Positions 1-8,929 of a stretch of DNA of 64,000 nt are shown in pieces (the stretch's first letter is position 1; each line of letters opens with the position of its first letter). The translations under genes and the position numbers were made by a program. The DNA is from Marinomonas profundimaris (lineage in GTDB: Bacteria; Pseudomonadota; Gammaproteobacteria; Pseudomonadales; Marinomonadaceae). Location of the stretch: assembly GCF_000508165.1 (NCBI RefSeq), contig NZ_AYOZ01000045.1:124001-188000 (forward strand), written 5' to 3'. The notes below the pieces were generated by a model that was not told the origin of the DNA, made no database searches, and was given only the letters and a program-made list of their open reading frames with translations.

Positions 1-1
1 C

Positions 2-307
2 GTCAGACAGTTTTTATTAAAAAATCTAATGAAAAGTGAGCAAGGCTTTAAACTTTCTTTGTCGGTCGACAATATTGCGAACAGCTACGCGACGATTCTA
101 AAAAAACCCACCATTGAAACAGCGGTCACCACACCAACGCTGTTTATCAAAGGTGAACACTCAGATTACATTGTCGCTGAGCATCAAAAGGCCATTACAG
201 ACCGTTTTTCAAACGCGAGTTTTAAAGTGATATCGGGCGCAGGACACTGGCTTCACGCGGAAAAACCCGTCCCCTTTACCAGTTTAGTGAAACGTTTTTT
301 ACAATAA
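2..307 (+). CDS. alpha/beta hydrolase, C-terminal part (5' end outside window)
   Basis: The frame is open from base 2, so the gene begins before the window and only about 101 C-terminal residues are visible. It shows the last part of an alpha/beta hydrolase: a strand followed by GEHSDYI (the usual acid-residue turn), then GAGHWLHAEKP, which holds the catalytic histidine, and a closing helix. This arrangement is typical of YbfF-like esterases and haloperoxidase-type hydrolases. The nucleophile is upstream and cannot be checked. An internal ATG at 29 is not needed as a start. The stop (305-307) abuts the stop of the opposite-strand gene with no spacer. Family call is good; substrate unknown. 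Confidence 0.75.
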   Translation, partial: VRQFLLKNLMKSEQGFKLSLSVDNIANSYATILKKPTIETAVTTPTLFIKGEHSDYIVAEHQKAITDRFSNASFKVISGAGHWLHAEKPVPFTSLVKRFLQ

Positions 308-1213
308 TTAATCGCATATTGTGTCGGAACAAAGACCAAAACGGTCTTTCAAATAGGAAGAAGAAGGTAATACAATGCCATGGGATTTAATCAGATAAGG
401 GTTAAAGCTGACCCGCAATCGATCGGGGTATACGGCATCGAGCAGTATCCCTTTTGTTTCCCAGGCGGTCAGTCGTTCTGCCAGCGACTGTAACTTAGCG
501 TCATTATCCGAATAAATAGCAAACAATGAGCCTGAACGCACGAAAGCCAAAGAAGGCCCGATCATCACTTGTTGTTTGTGAAACAGTAACCTCAAAATAT
601 CCTGCGCATTGCCATTTTTATACAGCTCTGAATCCACTAACGAAACAATCAACGCCGAGTCTTCTAGAATAAAGTTTATCGACCTCAACACAGACAGCCG
701 ATCCGTCTGTGTTTTTATAAATTGGAAAACAAAACCATATTGATCCGCTTGGGCCATCATGTCTTCTTCATTAACAAACAGATGATCACTATAAATCACC
801 GCAAGCGGTTTGCGATCAAACCACACGGCTTGCAGTAAATTCAATCGGGTTGCCAGCGGCGCGCCAGAAAAAACACCACTAACAGGCATTGCGCATTGCG
901 GCTTTATTTTAAGATACTCTTCTTGCCCAATGAAAACCGCCATAACCGCCCCAACAGCAGCGACTGAGCACACCTTTCGGAAGCTTTCAGCTCCCACGGT
1001 AACCATCACATCATCATGCTTAAGGACGTTAATATTTTGAACAAACAACGTGCTGCGAACAGGAATTAATGGTTTTTTTATCGTTAATAGCTTAGACAGT
1101 TGGAATGTCAGAGAACGTACTGAACTTTCTTCGGTATCGTGTATAACATAAATTGCTGCAGGCACCTTCAATGAAGCCAGCAGCAAAAATATAAGAAGAA
1201 AAAACCTTTGCAC
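308..1213 (-). CDS. periplasmic ABC-type substrate-binding-like protein
   Basis: A 301-residue protein with a clear signal peptide (hydrophobic residues 3-19, cleavage probably after VPAA). The remainder reads like a two-lobed periplasmic-binding fold of the ABC_sub_bind type, with alternating strands and helices such as LAVIYSDHLFVNEEDM and ALIVSLVDSEL. There are no membrane segments after the signal. It follows the TonB-dependent receptor gene by 17 nt on the same strand, so the pair probably works together in the envelope. Solute-binding-like proteins beside TonB receptors can serve uptake or sensing, and no ABC permease or ATPase is nearby. The ligand cannot be told from sequence. Confidence 0.6.
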   Translation of the reverse strand: MQRFFLLIFLLLASLKVPAAIYVIHDTEESSVRSLTFQLSKLLTIKKPLIPVRSTLFVQNINVLKHDDVMVTVGAESFRKVCSVAAVGAVMAVFIGQEEYLKIKPQCAMPVSGVFSGAPLATRLNLLQAVWFDRKPLAVIYSDHLFVNEEDMMAQADQYGFVFQFIKTQTDRLSVLRSINFILEDSALIVSLVDSELYKNGNAQDILRLLFHKQQVMIGPSLAFVRSGSLFAIYSDNDAKLQSLAERLTAWETKGILLDAVYPDRLRVSFNPYLIKSHGIVLPSSSYLKDRFGLCSDTICD

Positions 1214-1230
1214 GTTTCTATTAATCCTAA

Positions 1231-3234
1231 TTAGAAAGTGACATTACTAAAGACATAATAAAATGTGTCTTTATCTAAATTATTGTGTCTGGAAACCAAT
1301 GCATTACCATCCAAGCGCGCTTCCATCCCAAATCCCATTGTCGCTTTAGAGTATCCACCTAACGATAACTTGTAAGATAGCCAAGTGTTGAGATACTCAT
1401 AATCTTTTCCATTTAATTTTTCGCCATACCAATAATAACCATTTAAAAACCATTGCTCCGTTAATGGCTGGCTGCCGAAAAAAGACATCATCACAGGAGA
1501 TGTTGAATCCAGTATTCTTTTATTATCCGTTTGTGTGTCTTGATAAGCATAGGTGAAACGCGTCATTGCGCCAGAACGAAAACGCCAGTCCAATTCAAAC
1601 TCTACGCCGTTAATGTCAATATTTTCCACTACGCCCTCTTCAAGGGCTGCATCGACGCCACCTTGAGAGAAGTATTTTCGACTAAGTACCATGTCCTTAA
1701 TTTCATCATGGTAAAGTTTAGCGTCTATAGATAAACCTTGGCCTGGCCAGTAATGGTAATAGCCAATTTCATAAGAGGTGATTTTTTCAGCGTCTTCCCC
1801 CTGATCAGCGTAAGTTGTGTAAGAACTTTCACCATTAGACAAAACATAATGCCATTTAAAATACTGATCTGATAAATCAGGCGTTCGGATGGCTTTTGAT
1901 ACATTGAATCTAACCGCCTCTTGTTCAGATATTTTATAAGTGACCCCAAATTTTGGAGATAAAAACGTCCCACCCATTTGCGTATTTTCTAGCATGGCAC
2001 CGGTATTTATTACCCAGCTATTACCCATTCGGTATTCCATATTAGAAGATAAACGAAACACTTCATCGCTCACCTTCCCAGAAAAGTAATGCTCAGAGTT
2101 CGCTTCGTCTAAACGATAGCCAGCCGCCGAGATGACACGCAAATTATCCGATACTTCCCAAGTGCTCTGTAACTCAATGTCTTGACGCGTTTCGACTAAA
2201 TCCACTACATACGAATCATATACATTGGTAACGCTGCTTCCACCAAAAAAAGCGGCATAAAAGCCGGGGGTCAATACAACAGAATGGTATTCATTTTGAT
2301 CCGCTCGATCATAGTAATATTGCACCTTAATCTCGTGATTTGAAGTCACTTGCTTACTGTAACTCAGCTTTATGTGTTCGCGATCTGTCTGACGCACTGG
2401 ATCATTAATGTCATATGATCCTGCTGCGTATTCGGATGGATCGATATTGGCCTTTAAACTACTTGCTCCAACATCTAAATCAAAAAAACTGGTCGCCGTT
2501 TCTTTCTGAATAAAGACATTTCCCACATTAGACCCATGTCCATCATGACGTTCTTCACCATCATTATCCGTATCAAACCCATCAACATTATTAGTGGAGA
2601 CGGAAGCACGATAACTCCAATCACCATTCAAACCGCTGTGCTGGCCATATAATCGATAATCGCCACGCGCGCTAGAATACGCAGAAATGCTATCGCCCAA
2701 CGTTTCTAGCGGAGAACGAGTAATGATATTCACCACAGCGAAAAAAGAATTGATGCCGTAACTCGCGGCATTTGGACCGCGGTTCACTTCTACGCGTGCT
2801 ACATCCTCAATATTCAGAGGTAACGTTGCCCATTCAACTCGAGCCTTACCAGCACTGTAAACCGATCGGCCATTGACCAATACTTGAATTCGTCGGTACT
2901 CCTCTAACTGAGTACCATGATAGGAAACAATTTTCTGGCTGGACGCCTTATATGGAAAAACGGCAAAACCTGGTACAAATTGCAACAGGTCTTCAACGTA
3001 TTGCATATTAATACGGCGGATAAAATCACCATCTAATACAGACAAAGAAGAAGAGACATCTACCCTTGGTTGAGCGATTTTGGACGGGGTCACCACAACC
3101 GGAATACTATTGAAGAAATCATCATCGAAACTGGAATCCAACACACCCAAATCGAAAGATAGATTTTCCAACTCCGCCCACGCATTCAATCCAAACAACA
3201 TACAAAAAACAAAACAAAACCAACGCATCATCAT
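1231..3234 (-). CDS. TonB-dependent outer-membrane receptor
   Basis: A 667-residue TonB-dependent receptor. It has a signal peptide (first about 20 residues, ending NAWA), a TonB-box-like segment (VVVTPSK near residue 47), a plug domain with DLLQFVPGF and VEVNRGPNAASYG, and a 22-strand-type barrel ending in the aromatic FSNVTF expected for outer-membrane assembly. The barrel contains the family's IRTPDLSDQY and YEIGY motifs. The length suits small siderophore, vitamin B12 or catechol receptors, but the ligand is unknown. Its ATG lies 4 nt beyond the pheA stop, and the periplasmic protein gene follows after 17 nt. The three appear co-transcribed, an unusual partnership for pheA. Confidence 0.85.
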   Translation of the reverse strand: MMMRWFCFVFCMLFGLNAWAELENLSFDLGVLDSSFDDDFFNSIPVVVTPSKIAQPRVDVSSSLSVLDGDFIRRINMQYVEDLLQFVPGFAVFPYKASSQKIVSYHGTQLEEYRRIQVLVNGRSVYSAGKARVEWATLPLNIEDVARVEVNRGPNAASYGINSFFAVVNIITRSPLETLGDSISAYSSARGDYRLYGQHSGLNGDWSYRASVSTNNVDGFDTDNDGEERHDGHGSNVGNVFIQKETATSFFDLDVGASSLKANIDPSEYAAGSYDINDPVRQTDREHIKLSYSKQVTSNHEIKVQYYYDRADQNEYHSVVLTPGFYAAFFGGSSVTNVYDSYVVDLVETRQDIELQSTWEVSDNLRVISAAGYRLDEANSEHYFSGKVSDEVFRLSSNMEYRMGNSWVINTGAMLENTQMGGTFLSPKFGVTYKISEQEAVRFNVSKAIRTPDLSDQYFKWHYVLSNGESSYTTYADQGEDAEKITSYEIGYYHYWPGQGLSIDAKLYHDEIKDMVLSRKYFSQGGVDAALEEGVVENIDINGVEFELDWRFRSGAMTRFTYAYQDTQTDNKRILDSTSPVMMSFFGSQPLTEQWFLNGYYWYGEKLNGKDYEYLNTWLSYKLSLGGYSKATMGFGMEARLDGNALVSRHNNLDKDTFYYVFSNVTF

Positions 3235-3238
3235 ATAA

Positions 3239-4105
3239 CTACTTCAACCTATAACCATCAGCTAGATACGTTCCCAATATACGCACCTCTTCAGAAAAGA
3301 AGCGCAACTCTTCAAGCGCTGCCTGCATTTCAGAAGATTGAAAATGCGCTTCGACATCCACATAAAACTGAGTTGCCGTGAAATTTCCGTTCACCATATA
3401 GCTTTCTAACTTCAGCATATTAATGCCCTGAGTGGCAAAACCACCCATGGCTTTATACAGCGCAGCGGGGATATTACGAACGCGAAACATAAACGACGTA
3501 ATGTACGTTCGCTCATCTTCGTAAACGGGCATTTTTTGCTGACGTGAAAAAACTAAGAATCGGGTGGTATTTCCCACCGTGTCATTAAAGTAGGTTTTAA
3601 GGACATTCAGACCGTACAGTTCGGCCGCTAGTTCCGATGAAATCACCGCTAACCCAGGCTCTTCAAATTCTGCAATGTGCTTCGCGGCACCCGCGGTATC
3701 GTACATGGCCTGACTTTTTGCTCCCAGCGTTTTGATATTCGTATCGCATTGTGCCAACGCTTGTGGGTGACTACCAATTCGAGTGATTTGATCTAACGTC
3801 ATGCCATGGCGAGCAATCAAACAATGGTTTACTGGCTCAAAATGCTCTTTCACAACATAAAGTTGAGTGCGCTTTAGCTCTCTATAAATTTCTTCTACTC
3901 GACCCGCTGTCGAGTTTTCAACCGGAATCATCGCGTAATATGCGTCGCCTCGTTCCACCATTTGTAAGGCATCAAAAAAGGTGGCACAGTGAATGCTCGT
4001 CCAATCAGGGAAAGTATGTTTACAAGCAAGGTGCGAATACGCTCCAGGCTCGCCTTGGTAAGCAACGACCTGCATTGCATCCAGCGTAAGATGTTGTTCT
4101 GGCAT
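3239..4105 (-). CDS. pheA: prephenate dehydratase (monofunctional, ACT domain)
   Basis: Converts prephenate to phenylpyruvate in phenylalanine synthesis. The 288-residue protein has the catalytic domain first (VAYQGEPGAYSH at residues 14-25, PVENSTAGRV, and the active-site GNTTRFLVFSR) and then a C-terminal ACT domain (about 200-280). There is no chorismate mutase domain. The ACT domain carries LESYMV where E. coli-type enzymes have the ESRP phenylalanine-contact motif. This variant is known in alphaproteobacterial-type PheA, so feedback control may differ. It is first in a minus-strand run with a TonB receptor. The family call is secure; the altered regulation is inferred. Confidence 0.92.
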   Translation of the reverse strand: MPEQHLTLDAMQVVAYQGEPGAYSHLACKHTFPDWTSIHCATFFDALQMVERGDAYYAMIPVENSTAGRVEEIYRELKRTQLYVVKEHFEPVNHCLIARHGMTLDQITRIGSHPQALAQCDTNIKTLGAKSQAMYDTAGAAKHIAEFEEPGLAVISSELAAELYGLNVLKTYFNDTVGNTTRFLVFSRQQKMPVYEDERTYITSFMFRVRNIPAALYKAMGGFATQGINMLKLESYMVNGNFTATQFYVDVEAHFQSSEMQAALEELRFFSEEVRILGTYLADGYRLK

Positions 4106-4218
4106 AGTGGAATAGGTTCTGTGATATATTTCTTTTACAGTAACAAATAGCCGTTGTTATATACACAAAAATGACAATTCCCAGCGCACCAATAACCACT
4201 AATTGAATCAACCACTTT

Positions 4219-4464
4219 ATGCTAAAGAAAATATTTATCTTATTGGTAAAAGGCTACCAGTTTTTAATTAGCCCTCTTTTAGGGAATAACTGCCGGTTCT
4301 ATCCCAGCTGCTCACAATATATGATTCAGGCGATTGAGCGATTCGGCGTTATAAAAGGAGTTTATCTCGGCGTGAAAAGACTGTCTAAATGTCATCCGTG
4401 GCATGAAGGAGGCATGGATCCTGTGCCTCCATGCCATTGTAAAGAAGACAAAACAGACAACTAA
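4219..4464 (+). CDS. yidD: membrane protein insertion efficiency factor YidD
   Basis: An 81-residue protein with the full YidD signature: an amphipathic N-terminus ([16 protein letters not shown]), the cysteine-rich [11 protein letters not shown], and [19 protein letters not shown]. YidD sits at the inner face of the cytoplasmic membrane and aids YidC-dependent insertion. It usually lies in the rpmH-rnpA-yidD-yidC cluster, but here it stands alone between pheA and a response regulator. Its stop overlaps the stop of the convergent regulator gene by 4 nt. It begins 113 nt from the pheA start in a divergent arrangement. Confidence 0.93.
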   Translation: MLKKIFILLVKGYQFLISPLLGNNCRFYPSCSQYMIQAIERFGVIKGVYLGVKRLSKCHPWHEGGMDPVPPCHCKEDKTDN

Positions 4465-5114
4465 TTATTGATCGTCGTCATCTGTAATTTTAACTCACTG
4501 GCAACCAATACCGCTTGCGTCCTATTATTGATTTCCAATTTTCGAAAGATAGCCGTGATATGCGCTTTCACGGTGGCTTCGGATATCGATAATTCATAAG
4601 CAATTTGCTTATTTAACAACCCTTCGTGTAAATAACACAGCACTTTATATTGCTGAGGAGTCAGTTCCGCGACTCTATTTTGCATAGATAAATCAGGCTT
4701 AGGTTGATTCGCCACTTTTAGCTTGAGGTATTCTGGAAGCCAGATATCTCCCGCTAAAATGGCATGAATGGCTTGCACGTATGTTGCAGGCTCACTGGTT
4801 TTTGGAATAAATCCCAATGCACCAGCGTCAATCACCTTCGCCACCATAACACTGTCTTCGCTGCCAGAAATAACAGCAACAGGCACATCAGGGAAATCTT
4901 TACGAATCCGAATAAGCCCATACAATTCACCACTGCCAGGCATATTTAAATCCAGCAGCAGTAAATCAAGCTCGGTTTGGTTTTCTAAGCATTGTAAGGT
5001 TGAATCCAAATCATGAGACTCAACAATCACAACCTCTTGCATTTCTGCCCGTAGCGCACCACTCAGCGCGCTACGGAACAGAGGATGATCATCTGCGATA
5101 ACAAGTGTAATCAC
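4461..5114 (-). CDS. LuxR-type response regulator, CrbR/ErdR-like
   Basis: A 217-residue NarL/FixJ response regulator. The receiver domain has the acidic pair in IADDHPLF (residues 6-13), the phospho-acceptor aspartate in LLLDLNMPG and the conserved lysine in GFIPKTS. The C-terminal LuxR helix-turn-helix is [35 protein letters not shown] in family order (about residues 149-185). It starts 28 nt after the acs stop on the same strand. In Vibrio and Pseudomonas, CrbR/ErdR of the CrbSR/MxtR-ErdR system activates acs. Linkage to acs makes this the likely orthologue, but no CrbS-type transporter-kinase is in the window. Confidence 0.8.
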   Translation of the reverse strand: MITLVIADDHPLFRSALSGALRAEMQEVVIVESHDLDSTLQCLENQTELDLLLLDLNMPGSGELYGLIRIRKDFPDVPVAVISGSEDSVMVAKVIDAGALGFIPKTSEPATYVQAIHAILAGDIWLPEYLKLKVANQPKPDLSMQNRVAELTPQQYKVLCYLHEGLLNKQIAYELSISEATVKAHITAIFRKLEINNRTQAVLVASELKLQMTTINN

Positions 5115-5142
5115 TGTCTATCCTTTTTAAATGTGTAAACGC

Positions 5143-7101
5143 TCACACATTTAAACGGTTTTCGATTAAATCATCAACCACACTTGGATCAGCCAATGTA
5201 CTCGTGTCGCCAAGCTGATCATGTTCGTTCGCCGCAATCTTCCTTAAAATTCGACGCATGATTTTACCTGAACGCGTTTTTGGTAAGCCTTTACTAGCCC
5301 ACTGGATCAAATCCGGCGTAGCAATCGGGCCAATTTCCTGACGAACAAACTGCTTCAACGATTTTGTCAGTTCTTCATCGGGCGTCACGCCAGCAATCGC
5401 ACTGACATAAACATAAATACCTTGCCCTTTGATATCATGAGGATAACCAACGATTGCGGCTTCTGCGACAGAAGGATGAGCCACCAAAGCACTTTCAATT
5501 TCTGCTGTACCAAGACGATGCCCAGAAACATTCAGAACGTCATCCATACGGCCCGTAATCCAATAGTGACCATCTGCGTCTCTTGACGCCCCATCACCCG
5601 TGAAATACATACCATCAAAGGTACTAAAATAAGTTTGTTCAAAACGCTCATGATCACCATAAACGGTTCGAGCCTGACCCGGCCAAGAATCAGTGATCAC
5701 CAAACCGCCATCAACCTGAACGCCTTGTGCATCAAGCAACACGCCTTGAGCATCCACCAGCGCAGGTTGCACACCGAACAAAGGCCCAGTACAAGAACCC
5801 GGCTTAATATCGCCTTGCACAATACGTGGCGTCATCATCATGCCGCCTGTTTCAGTTTGCCACCATGTGTCCACAACCGGACAAGAACCATTGCCGATTT
5901 CCGCGTAATACCAAGACCATGCTTCTGGATTAATTGGCTCACCGACGCTGCCCAAAATACGCAAAGAGTCTCGCTTACTGGTACGCGTCGCTTCATCGCC
6001 TTTCGACATCAAAGCGCGAATCGCAGTCGGTGCGGTATATAAAATGGTCACGCCAAATTTATCGACGACTCGACCAATTCGACCAGAATCTGGGTAAGTT
6101 GGTACACCTTCAAATAAAATACTGGTCGCGCAATTGGCTAAAGGCCCATAGACCATATAGCTGTGGCCTGTGATCCAACCAACGTCCGCCGCACACCAAT
6201 ACACATCATCAGGTTTAAGATCAAACACCAATTCATGCGTCATTGCAGCATACACGAGATAACCGCCAGTCGTATGAACAACCCCCTTTGGCTTGCCCGT
6301 TGAACCAGACGTGTAAAGTATAAAAAGAGGGTCTTCTGCGTTCATTCGTTCCGCTGAGCAATCGGTACTTTCATTAGCAACCGCATCAGCCCAATCCAAG
6401 TCTCGGCCATCAAACCATGGTGTTTCTTTTTTGGTGTAGCGGTAAACCAGAACGGTTTCGACAGAAGGACAGGCGTTATTTTCCAACGCCATATCAACAT
6501 TGTGTTTAAGCGGAATCGTGTTACCTGCTCGACGACCTTCATCGGCGGTAATCACTAACTTCACTTCACAATCATTAAGACGATCGGCTATCGCATGAGC
6601 AGAAAAACCACCGAAAATAACGGAGTGAATCGCACCGATTCTGGCACACGCCAACATGGCGTAAACCGCTTGAGGAATCATCGGCATATAAATAGCGACT
6701 CGGTCGCCTTTTTTAACACCTTTGCGCTTTAATAGATTCGCTAAACGACCGACTTCGTCGTGCAAGGTTTGATAAGTAATCGCGACTTTATCACTGCTTT
6801 CGGTATCCCCTTCACAGTAATAAGCAACTTTGTTTGCTGATGTGGCTAAATGGCGATCGATACAGTTATAAGCCACATTGAGCTCACCGTCTTCAAACCA
6901 TTTAATATTGACATGACCGCGTTGAAATGACGTGTTTTTCACTTTGGTATAGGGCGTAATCCAATCTAAACGCTCCCCTTCTTTTCCCCAAAATGCGTCA
7001 GGGTTTTCAATCGATTCTTGATAGCGTTTTTCAAATTCTGCTTGACTCACATTGGCATTTTTTGCCGCCTCATTTGAGGTTGCGCTATATAATGACTTCA
7101 T
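5143..7101 (-). CDS. acs: acetyl-CoA synthetase
   Basis: Activates acetate to acetyl-CoA via acetyl-AMP in the cytoplasm. The protein shows the adenylate-forming core ([16 protein letters not shown]), the A5-type WWQTETGG, the hinge region [18 protein letters not shown], and the C-terminal [10 protein letters not shown], whose lysine is the usual target of reversible acetylation. The start chosen is 7101, where GGAG lies 6 nt upstream. It gives 652 residues, the length of E. coli Acs. A longer reading from 7113 has no ribosome-binding site. A CrbR/ErdR-like regulator gene follows in the same direction and probably controls it. Confidence 0.95.
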   Translation of the reverse strand: MKSLYSATSNEAAKNANVSQAEFEKRYQESIENPDAFWGKEGERLDWITPYTKVKNTSFQRGHVNIKWFEDGELNVAYNCIDRHLATSANKVAYYCEGDTESSDKVAITYQTLHDEVGRLANLLKRKGVKKGDRVAIYMPMIPQAVYAMLACARIGAIHSVIFGGFSAHAIADRLNDCEVKLVITADEGRRAGNTIPLKHNVDMALENNACPSVETVLVYRYTKKETPWFDGRDLDWADAVANESTDCSAERMNAEDPLFILYTSGSTGKPKGVVHTTGGYLVYAAMTHELVFDLKPDDVYWCAADVGWITGHSYMVYGPLANCATSILFEGVPTYPDSGRIGRVVDKFGVTILYTAPTAIRALMSKGDEATRTSKRDSLRILGSVGEPINPEAWSWYYAEIGNGSCPVVDTWWQTETGGMMMTPRIVQGDIKPGSCTGPLFGVQPALVDAQGVLLDAQGVQVDGGLVITDSWPGQARTVYGDHERFEQTYFSTFDGMYFTGDGASRDADGHYWITGRMDDVLNVSGHRLGTAEIESALVAHPSVAEAAIVGYPHDIKGQGIYVYVSAIAGVTPDEELTKSLKQFVRQEIGPIATPDLIQWASKGLPKTRSGKIMRRILRKIAANEHDQLGDTSTLADPSVVDDLIENRLNV

Positions 7102-7202
7102 AACCCGCTCCATTGTTAAATTTGTTATTCGGATGCTGAACTACTATAACTCGCTAGACAGACCAATCTATTCCACTTTAGTCTTATTATGAAAACAAAC
7201 AC

Positions 7203-7943
7203 TTACACCAACCTTCCTGCCTTAACAAAAAACGGCAAGCAAACTTCTTGTTTTTGATTGGGCTTGGACCATGCATCTCTAAGAATAGGAGACGCTTTTA
7301 ATAAAAAGTCATCACCGCTTTCTTTTATTCGTAACTGAGAAGAAGACCAGCTTCGAATAAAATCCAGTGTTTGAGTGACAGACCAATGGCAACGCAATTC
7401 AAAGCTCGGGACATCAATCACCTCAAAAGGAAATTCAATATCACGATACTGATTCCACAGCAGTCTACTTTGAGGAGGCCAATAGGGTTCCAAATACGGC
7501 AACACCTCTTCCGCAACCACTCTGTCTTCCACTTTTCCTATCTGCAGCCAGTTGTATCCCCAACAAACAAAAATCCCACCTGGCTTTAGAACGCGACGAA
7601 CTTCCTTCCAAAAGGCCTCTAAATCAAACCAATGCAACGCATGCGCCACACAAACAACATCAAAATAGTCGTCAGGGTAGTCCGTTTTTTCCGCGGGACA
7701 AACTTGATAGTTCACCTTACGGTGAGGCGTCGCGCCCGTCACCTGAGATTCACTGATGTCCGATGCTTCCACTCGTTCAAAATAAGCCGCAAGGTCAACT
7801 GAAGCCTGCCCGGTACCACAAGCGCAATCCCATACCACTCCGGTCGAATCGACTTGCTGGGATAACCAGTAATACAATTCGGCCGGATACATCGGTCGTG
7901 TTTTCGAATAAATTGTCGACGTTTTTCCATCAAAAGTACGCAT
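7203..7943 (-). CDS. class I SAM-dependent methyltransferase
   Basis: A 246-residue Methyltransf_11-type protein. Motif I is VWDCACGTGQAS (about residues 38-49), the acidic end of strand 2 is EASDIS, and motif IV/post-motif is YFDVVCVAHALHWFDLEAFWKEVRRVLKPGGIFVCWGYN in family order. The DxxCGTGQ pattern and HALHWFD resemble the family of small-molecule methyltransferases related to trans-aconitate methyltransferase and BioC. It stands alone on the minus strand between acs and a HAD phosphatase gene. Substrate unknown. Confidence 0.82.
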   Translation of the reverse strand: MRTFDGKTSTIYSKTRPMYPAELYYWLSQQVDSTGVVWDCACGTGQASVDLAAYFERVEASDISESQVTGATPHRKVNYQVCPAEKTDYPDDYFDVVCVAHALHWFDLEAFWKEVRRVLKPGGIFVCWGYNWLQIGKVEDRVVAEEVLPYLEPYWPPQSRLLWNQYRDIEFPFEVIDVPSFELRCHWSVTQTLDFIRSWSSSQLRIKESGDDFLLKASPILRDAWSKPNQKQEVCLPFFVKAGRLV

Positions 7944-8029
7944 AAAACCCCTGAACTAAATGACATTAATACCTGAACAACGCCATTAAGGCTTCAAGCA
8001 ATTCCAATGCAGTCAACTCATCAAATTGA

Positions 8030-8650
8030 CTAATGAGATAACACGCCGTGTTGATCAAGCACTCGACGTGCTTCTTCTATTCCCTTAACTCTAAATGCCT
8101 GCATTCCCAGTGCGTTTGCGGTATCGATATTCACTTGATTATCATCAATAAATAAAATGCTTTGTGGTATAACTTGCAAGCTGTCGATCACATGCTGGTA
8201 AATGGCTTTATCCGGTTTCACAAAGCCAACCATGTGAGAAGCATAATAGCTGTGAAATTTACCAGCAAGCCCCATTTCATCCATTAATCTCGGCCAATGG
8301 GCCGCATTTGTATTGGATAAAATAGCACGATGATATTCAGGTTTCACCGATGCTACCAAGTCTAAAGCACCCGAAAACAATCCTTTTGGCCACGCTTTAA
8401 AAGACGCCTTAAAAACATCTTTATTCGTTGCACTGCCCACTTCTTGTAGTAAATTTTCAGCAAAGCGGTCAAATGTGATTTGACCAGAATCAAACGCTGC
8501 GACCGTTGGTGACTGTAACCATTTCAGCCACACATCAGACTCTTCACCTTGCGTATTCAACATAACATGCATTTCAGACACGTCGCCTAAATCGACCAAG
8601 ACATTCCCTAAGTCAAACAGTACAACACGAATATGACGATCTTGTTCCAT
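8030..8650 (-). CDS. HAD-superfamily hydrolase, YihX-like
   Basis: A 206-residue HAD hydrolase. Motif I is VVLFDLGNVLVDL, with the nucleophilic Asp but Asn in place of the second Asp, as in YihX-type sugar-phosphate phosphatases. Motif II is ILSNTNAAHW, motif III lysine FVKPDKAIYQ, and motif IV LFIDDNQVNIDTANALG. The start at 8650 is preferred because AGGA lies about 10 nt upstream. A longer reading from 8710 has no usable ribosome-binding site at any of its ATGs. YihX itself acts on alpha-glucose-1-phosphate, but the substrate here is not determined. It is divergent from the TAXI-TRAP genes. Confidence 0.85.
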   Translation of the reverse strand: MEQDRHIRVVLFDLGNVLVDLGDVSEMHVMLNTQGEESDVWLKWLQSPTVAAFDSGQITFDRFAENLLQEVGSATNKDVFKASFKAWPKGLFSGALDLVASVKPEYHRAILSNTNAAHWPRLMDEMGLAGKFHSYYASHMVGFVKPDKAIYQHVIDSLQVIPQSILFIDDNQVNIDTANALGMQAFRVKGIEEARRVLDQHGVLSH

Positions 8651-8747
8651 AATTTCTTTTTCCTGACTCATCGGCAATTTTTTGCTCATGAAAAAAACAC
8701 TATCATGCAAAAAGACCCGTTAATGGCTATATTTACTCACTTACATC

Positions 8748-8790
8748 ATAAGCAATTTTTTGCTTATCTAGAAAGGCCAACCATAAGCAA
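8748..8790. promoter_or_regulatory. 20-bp palindrome plus third half-site upstream of TAXI-TRAP genes
   Basis: ATAAGCAATTTTTTGCTTAT at 8748-8767 is a perfect 8-bp inverted repeat around TTTT. A third copy of the half-site ATAAGCAA occurs at 8783-8790. It lies in the 279-nt divergent spacer between the HAD gene (start 8650) and the TAXI binding-protein gene (start 8930). This looks like an operator for an unlinked regulator. A hairpin role is possible but less likely, because neither side is followed by a T-run. Confidence 0.5.
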
Positions 8791-8929
8791 TAAACCGCCA
8801 ATATGTGAATAAAAAAAGGAAGTACGCTTACAGAGAAAGAAAAAAACCTTATATATCAAACCATTATGCTTTTGGCACGATAATCGCTATAAGCTAATGG
8901 AACCAACCCCACTAACGGAGAAAAATAAT

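Noticed and set aside
4020-4211. Minus-strand frame with a hydrophobic N-terminus overlapping the pheA start
   Set aside because: Two-fifths of it is an out-of-frame reading of pheA, it has no ribosome-binding site, and the hydrophobic part is simply A/T-rich intergenic DNA.
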